DNA from: Rhizobium leguminosarum
GTDB lineage: Bacteria; Pseudomonadota; Alphaproteobacteria; Rhizobiales; Rhizobiaceae
Assembly (NCBI RefSeq): GCF_001652265.1
Contig: NZ_LWBS01000294.1
Coordinates: forward strand, 5,200 to 69,199
Direction of reading: 5' to 3'
DNA length: 64,000 bases
Of this stretch, positions 33,031 through 41,201 are shown in pieces (position 1 is the stretch's first letter; every line of letters begins with the position of its first letter). The translations under genes were made by a program, and so were the position numbers. The notes under the pieces are model-generated. The model had not been told where the DNA came from and did no database searches. It saw only the letters and a program-made list of their open reading frames with translations.

Positions 33031-34110
33031 TTAGGTCCCGGCATGAAAGACGCGGCGCGGATTGCTGCGCATCATCTCGTCGAGAGCCGTCCTGTCGAGG
33101 CCGTGCCGCTGAAGACGGGGAAGGAAGTGGCGAAGGATGTAGGCGTAGCCATTGCCGCCGTAATGCGTCAGCATCATCTTCAGAAAGACGTCGTGCGACA
33201 GAAGAATCCGGTCGAGATAACCGGCCTCGACGAGACGCACGATCGCGCGCGCCGCCTCCTCGTCGCTCGGGCATTGCACCTGCTGGTCGGCATAGAAGAA
33301 ATCCATGCCGATCATGTCGTATTCGATGAAGGCGCCGCGCTCCGCCAGCTCGCTCTGATAGGCGATGTCGTCATGCGACGGGTTCATGTGGCAAAGCACG
33401 GTGTGGCTGAGATCGGCTCCCTCCTCGGCGACCACGTCGAGCACCCGGTGGCCGAGGCGGAACCAGCCCGGCAGATGCACCATCAGCGGAAGCCCGGTCA
33501 GCACCTGTGCCCGGGCAGCGCCGCGCAGCGATTTTTCTTCCTCGGCGATGAAATCCGAGGAGACGCCGATCTCGCCGATCAGGCCGATCCTGACGCCGGT
33601 GCCGTCGACGCCTTCCCTGGCCTCGCGGACAATTTCCCGTGCGATGTCATCGACGCTCATTGCCGCGACGCCTTCCGGATGTGAGGAGCCTAGGTAATAA
33701 CCCGCCCCCATCACGATGTTGAGACCGGATGCTTTCGAGATGCGCTGGAGCGCCAGCGGATCACGGCCGATGCCCTTGCAGGTCGGCTCCACCACCGTGC
33801 GGCCGCCCGCCGTGGCGAAATCCTTGAGCTCGGTCACTGCCAGATGTTCGTCATCTAGCGTGATATTGTGCTTGTTGACAAAAGGATCCTGCCTGAGTTC
33901 GCCGAGGATCTCCATGCAGACGAAGCTTTCGGTGAGATATTGCCGTTCCGGCGTCTTCGGCGCATGCCACCAGCAGCGGCAGTCGTTGAGGATATGCTCG
34001 TGCATCAGCGTCACGCCGAGCGCATCCGCCGAAACCGGGCCGGTAACGGTCATCACCTTGCCGGAGCGGACATGCGCTTCGGACAGGCTTTCTGTTGTCT
34101 GCTCGCTCAT
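33031..34110 (-). CDS. Phosphotriesterase-like metal-dependent hydrolase
   Basis: Amidohydrolase-superfamily TIM barrel (359 residues) with all metal ligands: LMHEH (H-x-H), a bridging Glu in RIGLIGEIGVSSDF in place of carboxylated Lys, LMVHLPGW (His), VLCHMNPS (His) and LLSHDVFLK (Asp). This Glu form is usual in PHP/PTE-like lactonases of sugar pathways rather than in organophosphate hydrolases. It probably opens a sugar lactone or cleaves an acyl/phospho ester derived from the imported compound. AAAGGAT lies upstream of the ATG, and the gene follows the permease by four bases, so it is tightly tied to the transporter. Confidence 0.92.
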   Translation of the reverse strand: MSEQTTESLSEAHVRSGKVMTVTGPVSADALGVTLMHEHILNDCRCWWHAPKTPERQYLTESFVCMEILGELRQDPFVNKHNITLDDEHLAVTELKDFATAGGRTVVEPTCKGIGRDPLALQRISKASGLNIVMGAGYYLGSSHPEGVAAMSVDDIAREIVREAREGVDGTGVRIGLIGEIGVSSDFIAEEEKSLRGAARAQVLTGLPLMVHLPGWFRLGHRVLDVVAEEGADLSHTVLCHMNPSHDDIAYQSELAERGAFIEYDMIGMDFFYADQQVQCPSDEEAARAIVRLVEAGYLDRILLSHDVFLKMMLTHYGGNGYAYILRHFLPRLQRHGLDRTALDEMMRSNPRRVFHAGT

Positions 34111-34114
34111 CGTT

Positions 34115-35119
34115 TCATCCTTTCCTGCCCAGCCGGAAATGGAAATTGGCCGTAAAGATGCGCGTGTTCAGCCAGATTGCCACGAGGATGATGGCGCCGG
34201 TGACGATCTGAGTGAAGAACGGCGATATGTGCATCAGGATCAGGCCGTTGCCGATGACGGCGATGGTCAGCGTGCCGAGCACTGTGCCGAGGATGGTGCC
34301 GCGTCCGCCCATCAGCGACGTTCCGCCGAGCACCACGGCCGCAATCACCTGCAGCTCGAAACCGACGGCGGCATTGGACGAGCCGGAGCCGAGACGAGCG
34401 GCGATCAGCAGGCCGGCGACGGCGCAGGCGATGCCGGAGATGATATAAACCGAGGCGATGATCCATTTGGCCGGCATGCCGACACGCCGCGCCGCCTCTG
34501 CATTGGAGCCGACCGCCACGACCTGCCGGCCATATTTGGTCGCGGTGATGACGACATAACCGAAAATGGCGATGATGACGGCGATGATCGCCGGGATCGG
34601 GAAGCTGAGGATTTCGCCCCGACCGAGCGCGAAGAAGCCCGGCGCATCCTTGATCGGGATGGAATAGCCCTGGGTCAGATAGAGCGCCAGGCCGCGCAGG
34701 ATCGAGAGACCGGCAAGCGTGACGATGAAGGCCGGGATGCCCTGATAGGCGGTAAACCAGCCCTGAACCAGCCCCATGAAGCCGCCGAGCACGATCATGC
34801 CGATAACCACGGACGGCCAGGGAACACCCATCGCCATGATGATCGCCGCGACCGCATTGACGAGCGCGACCTGCGAGCCGACCGAAAGATCGATGCCGCC
34901 GGTGATGATGACGAAGGTCATGGCTATGGCGACGATCAGGATGGGGGCCGCCTGCCGCACGATGTTCAGGATGTTGCCGAGCGTGAAGAAGGTTTCGCTG
35001 CCGATCGAGAAGAAGATCATGCAGGCCAGGAAGAAGATGGCGATCGACAGGACCTGTGCGTGTTCGCCGAAGAAATCGGCGACGCGCGAGCCGTGACCGC
35101 GTTCCGTATAAGCCGTCAT
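34115..35119 (-). CDS. Sugar ABC transporter permease (RbsC-like)
   Basis: Inner-membrane permease (334 residues, eight to ten helices). Family fingerprint ITGGIDLSVGSQVALVNAVAA with VGSNAEAARRVGMPAKWIIAS as the ATPase contact, then GTSLMGGRGTILGTVLGTL. Works with the single-domain ATPase encoded just upstream (start and stop overlap by four bases). Carbohydrate class uptake inferred from family; ribose-, fructose- or polyol-type ligands are common. Confidence 0.94.
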   Translation of the reverse strand: MTAYTERGHGSRVADFFGEHAQVLSIAIFFLACMIFFSIGSETFFTLGNILNIVRQAAPILIVAIAMTFVIITGGIDLSVGSQVALVNAVAAIIMAMGVPWPSVVIGMIVLGGFMGLVQGWFTAYQGIPAFIVTLAGLSILRGLALYLTQGYSIPIKDAPGFFALGRGEILSFPIPAIIAVIIAIFGYVVITATKYGRQVVAVGSNAEAARRVGMPAKWIIASVYIISGIACAVAGLLIAARLGSGSSNAAVGFELQVIAAVVLGGTSLMGGRGTILGTVLGTLTIAVIGNGLILMHISPFFTQIVTGAIILVAIWLNTRIFTANFHFRLGRKG

Positions 35120-35937
35120 TGTCTGGCTCCTTCACCGACGATCAGCCTGACGAGATCTTCGAGGTTGGTGCTACCGATCTGCCGTTCGGCGACCTTCGTG
35201 CCCTCATACATCACCGCGATACGGTCGCAGACCCGGAAGAGGTCCTGCAGCCGGTGGGTAATGAGGATCACCGAAACTCCGTTCGCCTTGACGCGGTTGA
35301 TCAGGGCCAGAACCGCCTCGACCTCGGCGACGGCAAGTGCCGATGTCGGCTCGTCCATGATCAGCACCTTCGGCTTGAAGGAGGCAGCGCGCGCAATGGC
35401 GATCGCCTGGCGTTGCCCGCCGGAGAGCTGGGCGACCTTGCTGGTCAGCCTGGGTATGCGGATCTCAAGCGAGTCCAGCATCTTGCGGGCTTCCGCCAGC
35501 ATCGTCCTGGTGTCGAGAAACGGCCCGCGGCTGAGTTCGCGGCCGAGGAAGAGATTGCCGACGACATCGATATGATCGCAGAGGCTGAGATCCTGGAAGA
35601 CCATTTCGATGTTCCGCCCACGCGCATCCGCGGGGCCGGAGAAGCGGACCTCCTCACCTTCCATGGTGATCGTACCGGCATCGGGAATGTAGGTTCCCGA
35701 GATGATTTTCGTCAGCGTCGATTTGCCGGCGGCGTTATCGCCGACGAGGCCCAGGCATTCGCCGGGGAAGATGTCGAGATCGACGCCGCGCAAGGCCTGG
35801 TGCGAGCCGAAGGACTTGCGGATACCGCGTAGCGAGATGCGCGGGTCGGATCGGGTGCCGCCGGATGTTCCGGTTCCGGAGGATGCGACCCCTCCGGAAC
35901 CGGCGGCAGCGATGTCACGCTGTCCGCTTTCGATCAT
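35116..35937 (-). CDS. Sugar ABC transporter ATP-binding protein, single-domain (FrcA-like)
   Basis: Cytoplasmic ATPase (273 residues). It has only one NBD, unlike RbsA but like FrcA of the rhizobial fructose system. Walker A GDNAAGKST, Q-loop VFQDLSLCDHIDVVGN, signature LSGGQRQ, Walker B VLIMDEPTSALAVAEV and H-loop ILITHRL are all present, so it should dimerise. The first 30 residues form a low-complexity Gly/Ser/Thr leader (AAAGSGGVASSGTGTSGGTR) not needed for the fold; an internal start is possible. Overlaps its neighbours on both sides by four bases. Confidence 0.93.
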   Translation of the reverse strand: MIESGQRDIAAAGSGGVASSGTGTSGGTRSDPRISLRGIRKSFGSHQALRGVDLDIFPGECLGLVGDNAAGKSTLTKIISGTYIPDAGTITMEGEEVRFSGPADARGRNIEMVFQDLSLCDHIDVVGNLFLGRELSRGPFLDTRTMLAEARKMLDSLEIRIPRLTSKVAQLSGGQRQAIAIARAASFKPKVLIMDEPTSALAVAEVEAVLALINRVKANGVSVILITHRLQDLFRVCDRIAVMYEGTKVAERQIGSTNLEDLVRLIVGEGARQ

Positions 35938-36887
35938 TTGAAGACGGCCCGGTACGGCTCGACATTCTCCTTGGTCACGATGGTGATCGGTACCGAGATC
36001 GTCTTGGTGACGGCTTCGCCGGCCGAGGCCTTGACGAGCGCGTCGACGGCGGCACCGCCCATTGCGGCCGGATCCTGCTGGACGACGGCGACGACGAAGC
36101 CGGCATCGATGCCGGCAATGGCTTCGGCCGTCAGATCCCAGCCGAACACCTTGATCTTATCCTGCTTGCCCTGGCTCTGGACAGCGGCGATCGCCCCCAT
36201 CAAGGCCGGCTCGCCGGTGGCGTAGATCGCGGTCAGGTCGGGATTGGCGGTGATCAGGTTTTCAGCCGCCGCAAGGGCGTTGTCCTGGATGTTCTGCCCG
36301 TCGACGACGCCGGCCAATTCAATGCCGTCGACGCCTTTCAGGGTCTTCTCGAAGCCGTCCTGGCGGATGTTCTGGATGAACGAGTTCAGCGCGCCGACAA
36401 CGCCGAGCTTGGCCTTGCCGCCCATGTTCGCCTTGACGTAGTCGAGGAAGTATTTGCCCATGTCGGCGCCGGCCGCGGCATTGTCCACGCCGATCTGCGC
36501 CTTCTGCGGACCATCAGGCAGGATGGCGTCGATGGCGACGACGGGAATGCCGGCATCGGCCGCCTGTTTGACGGCCGGCATGATGCCGTTGACGTCGATC
36601 GCGACGACGGCAAGGCCGGAGACCTTTTCCTGGACGTAGGTTTCGATGGCGCTGTTTTGCGCCGTCGTCTCGTTGTTGGCGTTGAAGATCACCAGTTTGA
36701 CGCCGGCGGCATCGGCCGCCTTCTGGGCGCCCTCATTCATCTGATTGAAGAAAAGCGCCTGCTGGTTGATCTGCACCAGCGCGATGGTCTTCTTTTCCTG
36801 TGCCGCAGCGCCGGACAGGCCGATGAAGGTCAATGCCGTGAAGCCGGCGGCTGCGATCATCGTTCGTCTTGTCAAATTCAGTGTCAT
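35934..36887 (-). CDS. Sugar ABC transporter substrate-binding protein (RbsB-like)
   Basis: Periplasmic binding protein (317 residues). Leader MTLNLTRRTMIAAAGFTALT with a twin-arginine-like RR and cleavage near GAAAQ. Two lobes of the type I fold: IALVQINQQALFFNQMNEGAQKAA; VVAIDVNGIMPAVKQAADAGIPVVAID; IYATGEPALMGAIAAVQSQG; VFGWDLTAEAIAGIDAG. The Asp after VVAID and the aromatic FF near the N-terminus fit sugar binding. AGAGGATGAGAAC precedes the ATG at 36887. First transporter gene after the LacI regulator (37-base gap). Confidence 0.93.
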   Translation of the reverse strand: MTLNLTRRTMIAAAGFTALTFIGLSGAAAQEKKTIALVQINQQALFFNQMNEGAQKAADAAGVKLVIFNANNETTAQNSAIETYVQEKVSGLAVVAIDVNGIMPAVKQAADAGIPVVAIDAILPDGPQKAQIGVDNAAAGADMGKYFLDYVKANMGGKAKLGVVGALNSFIQNIRQDGFEKTLKGVDGIELAGVVDGQNIQDNALAAAENLITANPDLTAIYATGEPALMGAIAAVQSQGKQDKIKVFGWDLTAEAIAGIDAGFVVAVVQQDPAAMGGAAVDALVKASAGEAVTKTISVPITIVTKENVEPYRAVFK

Positions 36888-36924
36888 GTTCTCATCCTCT
36901 TTTGGTTTTTGACGTTGCTGATTA

Positions 36925-37947
36925 TTATTTCGCAGGCGGCGCAACGGAGTTCCGCACCACGATTTCGACAGGCAGGAGTTCTTCCGAGGCGGATGGTTTC
37001 CACTCGTGCCAATTGGTTTCCAGAAGCAGTTCCAGCGATCGCCTTCCGATCTGGCGCACCGGCTGGCGGATGGCCGTCAGCGGCGGTGCGAAGAGATGAA
37101 GCGGACCGACATCGTCAAAGCCGATGACCGAGATGTCATCAGGGATCGAGACGCCGTGGCTTCTGAAGACCTCGACCAGACCGATGGCGATCTCGTCGGA
37201 GCTGGCAAAGATCGCCGTCGCTTTTCGATTGCCGGAGAGATAGTCAAGCGCGGCGGCACGGCCGTATTCGATCGTATATTCGCCGGCATAACGATCGGCG
37301 CGGGCCTCGCCGCCATGCTTTTCCCTGAGCGCCTTCAGCAGGCCGTCATAACGCCTGCGGGCGCTGATCATGCGCTCGTCGCCGCCGATGAAGAGGACAT
37401 GGCGATGGCCTTGTTCGGCCAGGTGCTGGCCGGCGAGATAACCGCCCTGCTCGTTGTCGCAGAACAGCTTCGGCGCCTTCGAATCGGGAATGTCCTCGTC
37501 AACGATGATGACCTTGCCGCTGCCGTTGATCAGCGCGGCAAGCGCGCCGTCGTCGGGGTGGTTGGTGACAAAGATCAAGCCGTCGACGTGATTGCGCTCG
37601 ATCAGCTGCAGATATTCGATCTCGCGCCCCGGCCGATTGAGCGTGGCGTGCAAGGAGACCGCCAGCTTCTTTTCATCGGCCGCCTGCTCGACGGCGGCGA
37701 CGAGGGTCGCGAAGAAGGGATTGGCGATATCGGGCACGACGAGGCCGATCGTGTCCGAGCGCCCCCTACTTAAGCGACGCGCATGCGGGTTCGGCCGGTA
37801 GTTCAGCGTCTTGATCGCATCCTCGATACGCTTCTTGGTCTGAAAAGGAAGGTCGAGGCTTCCGTTGACGAAACGCGACACGGTGGTGACCGACACGCCC
37901 GCAGCCGCCGCAACATCCTTCAAGCTTGGTGTCGTTCCCTTGGCCAT
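36925..37947 (-). CDS. LacI-family transcriptional regulator of the ten-gene catabolic unit
   Basis: Repressor (340 residues). N-terminal HTH: SLKDVAAAAGVSVTTVSRFVNG with the hinge NYRPNPHARRLSRGRSDTIG, then a periplasmic-binding-like effector domain (VVPDIANPFFATLVAAVEQAA; GHRHVLFIGGDERMISARRRYDG; ISVIGFDDVG). First gene of the minus-strand unit, immediately downstream of a large symmetrical operator at 37960-37990, so it is probably autoregulated and controls the transporter and enzymes behind it. The effector is presumably the imported sugar or a phosphorylated product. Confidence 0.94.
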   Translation of the reverse strand: MAKGTTPSLKDVAAAAGVSVTTVSRFVNGSLDLPFQTKKRIEDAIKTLNYRPNPHARRLSRGRSDTIGLVVPDIANPFFATLVAAVEQAADEKKLAVSLHATLNRPGREIEYLQLIERNHVDGLIFVTNHPDDGALAALINGSGKVIIVDEDIPDSKAPKLFCDNEQGGYLAGQHLAEQGHRHVLFIGGDERMISARRRYDGLLKALREKHGGEARADRYAGEYTIEYGRAAALDYLSGNRKATAIFASSDEIAIGLVEVFRSHGVSIPDDISVIGFDDVGPLHLFAPPLTAIRQPVRQIGRRSLELLLETNWHEWKPSASEELLPVEIVVRNSVAPPAK

Positions 37948-37959
37948 TGACTGGACCTG

Positions 37960-37990
37960 TTGTAAAGCGGTTTAGTAAACCGCTTTACAA
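37960..37990. promoter_or_regulatory. Nested double LacI-type operator
   Basis: A perfect 31-base palindrome: TTGTAAAGCGGTTTA, one central G, TAAACCGCTTTACAA. Each arm contains its own LacI-like half-symmetrical site (TAAAGCGGTTTA at 37963-37974; TAAACCGCTTTA at 37976-37987, TAAA-xCGx-TTTA). It starts 12 bases before the ATG of the LacI gene. Binding by the adjacent regulator is inferred. Confidence 0.75.
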
Positions 37991-38077
37991 GACAATATCG
38001 ATTGCTCGCCGTTGTCAACAGCGATGAATGTGCAGGATCTATTTTTCTTGCCGATCGAAGCTCGACCGGACAGGCCC

Positions 38078-38161
38078 TCAGGCGATCGTCGGGTCGGGCT
38101 TGTCGCGCAGCCAGTCGCCGGTGATGCTTTCGAGATCTGGCTCGACGGCGTCACCGGTGTC
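38078..38161 (-). pseudogene. Possible C-terminal remnant of a deleted gene
   Basis: In the 250 bases between the LacI operator and the UgpC-like gene the minus strand has a 27-codon frame with coding-like composition. It reads IDTGDAVEPDLESITGDW then LRDKPDPTIA, stop at 38078-38080, and is closed upstream by TAA. It looks like the tail of a soluble enzyme, but it is too short to assign and could be chance. Confidence 0.25.
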
Positions 38162-38197
38162 GATTTATGGCAATTCCGAGCCGACGGGGTGGTGCCT

Positions 38198-39274
38198 TTA
38201 TATGACGCGGTCCGTCGCTGCGTCGAAGAGATGGACTTGGCCCGGATCGACCGAAAGTCCGATCATGTCTCCCGCCTTGACCCTGTCGCGGCGCGTCTCG
38301 ACGATCGTCAGTTCCGGCTGGGTGGCTGCGGCGATGAAGGTCGATGAGCCGGTCGATTCGACGAAAGCGATCGGCACGTCGAAGCTGCCATGGCCGGGCT
38401 CGACGACGCCGATATGTTCCGGCCGGATGCCCGCGATGAGCTTACGCCCGGGTTCGATGGCGCGGGTGATCGCAAGCGCCTGCTTCACCGCACCGAAATC
38501 CAGGATAAGGCTCTTGCCGTCTTCCGCGGCAATCGCGGGAATGAAATTCATCGCCGGCGAACCGATGAAACCGGCAACGAACCGGTTGGCCGGCCGGTCA
38601 TAGAGATCAAGCGGTGCGCCCTGCTGTTCGATGACGCCGTCGCGCATGACGACCACATGGTCGGCCATCGTCATCGCTTCGATCTGGTCATGGGTAACAT
38701 ACACCGAGGTGGCGCCCAGCCGGTCGTGCAGGGCGCGGATTTCCTTGCGCATCGAGACGCGTAGCGCTGCATCAAGATTGGAAAGCGGCTCGTCGAACAG
38801 GAAGGCCTGGGGGTTGCGGATAATGGCACGGCCCATGGCTACACGCTGCCGTTGGCCTCCCGAAAGCTGGCGCGGATAACGGTCGAGCAGCCGGGAAAGA
38901 CCGGTGATGACAGCGACTTCCTCGGCTTTCTGCTTTGCCTCAGCCTTGGGGACGCCGTGCATTTTCAGCGAATAGGTCAGGTTCTGTTCCACCGTCATAT
39001 GCGGATACAGAGCGTAACTCTGAAAAACCATGGCGATATTGCGCGCCCGCGGCGGCACGTCGTTCATCACCTCGCCGGCAATCTTCAGCGTGCCGCCGGT
39101 AATTTTTTCCAGCCCGGCAAGCGAGCGCAGCAACGTGGACTTGCCGCATCCGGACGGGCCGACCAGCGCGACGAACGTGCCCTTGGGAATTGAAAGGTTG
39201 ACATTCTTAAGCGCATGAAAGGCGCCGTAGTGCTTCTCGATGCCCAAGAGTTCGATCTGGATGTCCTGGCTCAT
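38198..39274 (-). CDS. Sugar ABC transporter ATP-binding protein (UgpC/MalK-like)
   Basis: Cytoplasmic ATPase (358 residues). Walker A GPSGCGKST, Q-loop VFQSYALYPHMTVEQN, signature LSGGQRQR, Walker B AFLFDEPLSNLDAALR and H-loop YVTHDQIEAM, then a TOBE/MalK C-domain (AGIRPEHIGVVE; VETRRDRVKAGDMIGL). It is last in the operon that starts with the Gfo/Idh/MocA gene. The ATG at 39274 (MSQDIQIELLGIEKHYG) is preferred to an upstream TTG. Substrate class: mono- or disaccharide, polyol or glycerol-phosphate by family. Confidence 0.93.
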   Translation of the reverse strand: MSQDIQIELLGIEKHYGAFHALKNVNLSIPKGTFVALVGPSGCGKSTLLRSLAGLEKITGGTLKIAGEVMNDVPPRARNIAMVFQSYALYPHMTVEQNLTYSLKMHGVPKAEAKQKAEEVAVITGLSRLLDRYPRQLSGGQRQRVAMGRAIIRNPQAFLFDEPLSNLDAALRVSMRKEIRALHDRLGATSVYVTHDQIEAMTMADHVVVMRDGVIEQQGAPLDLYDRPANRFVAGFIGSPAMNFIPAIAAEDGKSLILDFGAVKQALAITRAIEPGRKLIAGIRPEHIGVVEPGHGSFDVPIAFVESTGSSTFIAAATQPELTIVETRRDRVKAGDMIGLSVDPGQVHLFDAATDRVI

Positions 39275-39335
39275 GCCGAAAACCTTGCTGGTCCCCAAGC
39301 GGAACCGATGAGATGGCCAAGGGTGAAAAACGTCG

Positions 39336-40223
39336 TCATTTGACTGCTCCGGCGGCGATGCCGCGCGTTAACGTGCGCTGGAAGATCAAGAAGAAGATCA
39401 CGGTCGGTATTATACCCAGGAAAGCCGCCGAGGCCTGCAGCACCGGGTCCGACATATTCTGACCGCGGGTGAGGCCCATGGCGACGGAGACCGTCTGGTT
39501 GTTGTTGGACACCAGCATGACGAGCGGGATCAAGAATTCGTTCCAAGTCCAGATGAAAAAGAAGGTCCCCAGGACCATGAGTGTCGGCCGCAGTACTGGG
39601 ACGACTACGAACCACAGCGTTTTCCAATGGGTCGAACCATCCATCTCGGCCGCTTCGAGGATTTCCTTGGGAAAGGTACTCAGCACGGTCGAGAGCAGGT
39701 AAGTTCCGAAAGCGCTTTGCAGGACCGCGAAAATGATGATCACGGAAAGCTGCGTATCGTAGAGACCGCTCGCTTTCGCCATGTAGTAGAGTGGGTAAAT
39801 GATCGACTCCTGCGGCACCATAATGCCCAGAAGAAAGACCACCAAAATCACCCGCGAACCCGGCACCTTGCCGACCCCAATCGCATAAGCGTTGAACAGG
39901 CTTATCAGTACCCCCAACACCGACACAGCGAGACTGATCACCACGCTGTTGAGCAGCTTGCGGCTGAAATCAGAAACCGTCCAGAATTTCTCGATCGCCG
40001 TGAGATCGATCGACCGGGGAATCGAAAGCGGTCCGCCGACCGCGTATTCGGCACTCGCCTTGACGGCGTTGAGCAGAGCAAGGAAAAAGGGAAAGAGCGT
40101 AAAGGCGAGGAGTAGAATAAGGATGGCCAGCACCACCCACCGCATGGGATCGCGTCGCGCGCGATCGGCTGCCACCGTCGCCTTTGCCTTGGTCGTACCA
40201 TCGCTGAGAACTGAGTAAGCCAT
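39336..40223 (-). CDS. Sugar ABC transporter permease (MalG-like)
   Basis: Inner-membrane permease (295 residues, six helices). It begins with a basic cytoplasmic N-terminus and helix RWVVLAILILLLAFTLFPFFLAL. The EAA loop is FPKEILEAAEMDGSTHWKTLWFVVVPVLRPTL, the MalG/UgpE-type consensus. The upstream MalF-like gene ends four bases before its start. Codon choice from here to about 42460 looks somewhat less GC-biased than in neighbouring genes, hinting at separate ancestry; this is an impression, not a computation. Confidence 0.93.
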   Translation of the reverse strand: MAYSVLSDGTTKAKATVAADRARRDPMRWVVLAILILLLAFTLFPFFLALLNAVKASAEYAVGGPLSIPRSIDLTAIEKFWTVSDFSRKLLNSVVISLAVSVLGVLISLFNAYAIGVGKVPGSRVILVVFLLGIMVPQESIIYPLYYMAKASGLYDTQLSVIIIFAVLQSAFGTYLLSTVLSTFPKEILEAAEMDGSTHWKTLWFVVVPVLRPTLMVLGTFFFIWTWNEFLIPLVMLVSNNNQTVSVAMGLTRGQNMSDPVLQASAAFLGIIPTVIFFLIFQRTLTRGIAAGAVK

Positions 40224-40226
40224 GAT

Positions 40227-41135
40227 CTAATCTTTCGACTCCTGCTGGCTCTGGAAGCGTAGGAAAATGACAGCCAAAGCGATCGTCAGAGTCGTTTGCA
40301 CGACCGCGATGGCTGCGGCATAGCCGACGCGTTGTGTTGTGAAGAAGTGGTAGTAAGTCAGATAGGATGGCACGAGGGTGGCATTGTCGGGCCCGCCAGC
40401 GGTGATGACAAAGATTGGCGCAAAGACTTTAAGCGCTGCGATCAGCGTGGTCAGCACAACGACGAAAATCTCCGGCGCCAGAAGTGGAATGGTGATCGTG
40501 ACTAGCCGGCTCCACCAGTTTGCCCCATCGAGCTCGGCAGCCTCGTAGAGAGAAGGGTCGATGCGCGAAAGACCGGCCATGAAAACCACCAGACAGTAGC
40601 CGACCTGTATCCAGACAATGACGAGCGAGACGGCCGCAAGCGCGTATGTCGCATCGCCGATCCAGTTCTGTGCGAGACTATCAAGGCCGATGGCCTTTAG
40701 CGTGATGTTGATGACACCGACGGGATTGAGAATCCAACCCCAGAGAACGCCCGCGACCGTTACGGGCAGAATCTGCGGTAAGTAAAAACCGGCCCTGAAA
40801 AAGCTCGAGACCCATTCCCCGAATTGGTCCCTGACATAGTCGAACAGCAGAGCGGCCAATACCAGGCCGATGCACACCGGTATCACGGTCATCGAAACGA
40901 TGAACAGCAGCGTGTGATACATCGATCCCCAGAATTGATCATCCGTCAGCAAGCGATGATAGTTCTGCAGGCCGACCGGTCGTGGCGTGCCGACGCCTTT
41001 CCATGCCGTGAAGCTCAGCCCGAGATTAGCAAGCTGCGGTATGAGCACGATTAAAATGAAGCCGATCGTCCCCGGAATGAGATAGAGGCTATAGCTTCGT
41101 GAACCGTCGCTCGATCGCTGGCTGGATATGGCCAT
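40227..41135 (-). CDS. Sugar ABC transporter permease (MalF/UgpA-like)
   Basis: Inner-membrane permease (302 residues). Six helices; periplasmic loop after the first helix (FTAWKGVGTPRPVGLQNYHRLLTDDQFW, the UgpA-type ENY segment) and EAA loop DPSLYEAAELDGANWWSRLVTITIPLLAPEI. It lies downstream of the binding-protein gene, separated by 66 bases that contain a strong hairpin. Confidence 0.93.
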   Translation of the reverse strand: MAISSQRSSDGSRSYSLYLIPGTIGFILIVLIPQLANLGLSFTAWKGVGTPRPVGLQNYHRLLTDDQFWGSMYHTLLFIVSMTVIPVCIGLVLAALLFDYVRDQFGEWVSSFFRAGFYLPQILPVTVAGVLWGWILNPVGVINITLKAIGLDSLAQNWIGDATYALAAVSLVIVWIQVGYCLVVFMAGLSRIDPSLYEAAELDGANWWSRLVTITIPLLAPEIFVVVLTTLIAALKVFAPIFVITAGGPDNATLVPSYLTYYHFFTTQRVGYAAAIAVVQTTLTIALAVIFLRFQSQQESKD

Positions 41136-41159
41136 ATCATTCTTCCTTCAGCCTTCCAT

Positions 41160-41188
41160 GCTGGGCTGCGCCTTCGGCGCAGCCCAGC
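41160..41188 (-). other. Intra-operon hairpin between binding-protein and permease genes
   Basis: A perfect 13-base-pair stem, GCTGGGCTGCGCC-TTC-GGCGCAGCCCAGC, lies in the gap after the binding-protein stop (41202) and before the MalF-like start (41135). There is no T-run, so a processing or 3'-end stabilising stem that raises binding-protein mRNA over permease mRNA is more likely than a full terminator. Confidence 0.65.
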
Positions 41189-41201
41189 GTTCTCGGCCGC
41201 G

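Noticed and set aside
34107..35135. Alternative minus-strand frame over the RbsC-like permease
   Set aside because: Arg/His-rich out-of-frame reading of the permease gene; only the other frame gives membrane helices and the GGIDLS motif.
33716..35575. Long plus-strand open frame of about 619 codons
   Set aside because: It runs antisense to the phosphotriesterase-like, permease and ATPase genes, which have clear motifs. Its product is rich in Asp, Arg and His with no domain, the usual mirror of GC-rich codon bias.
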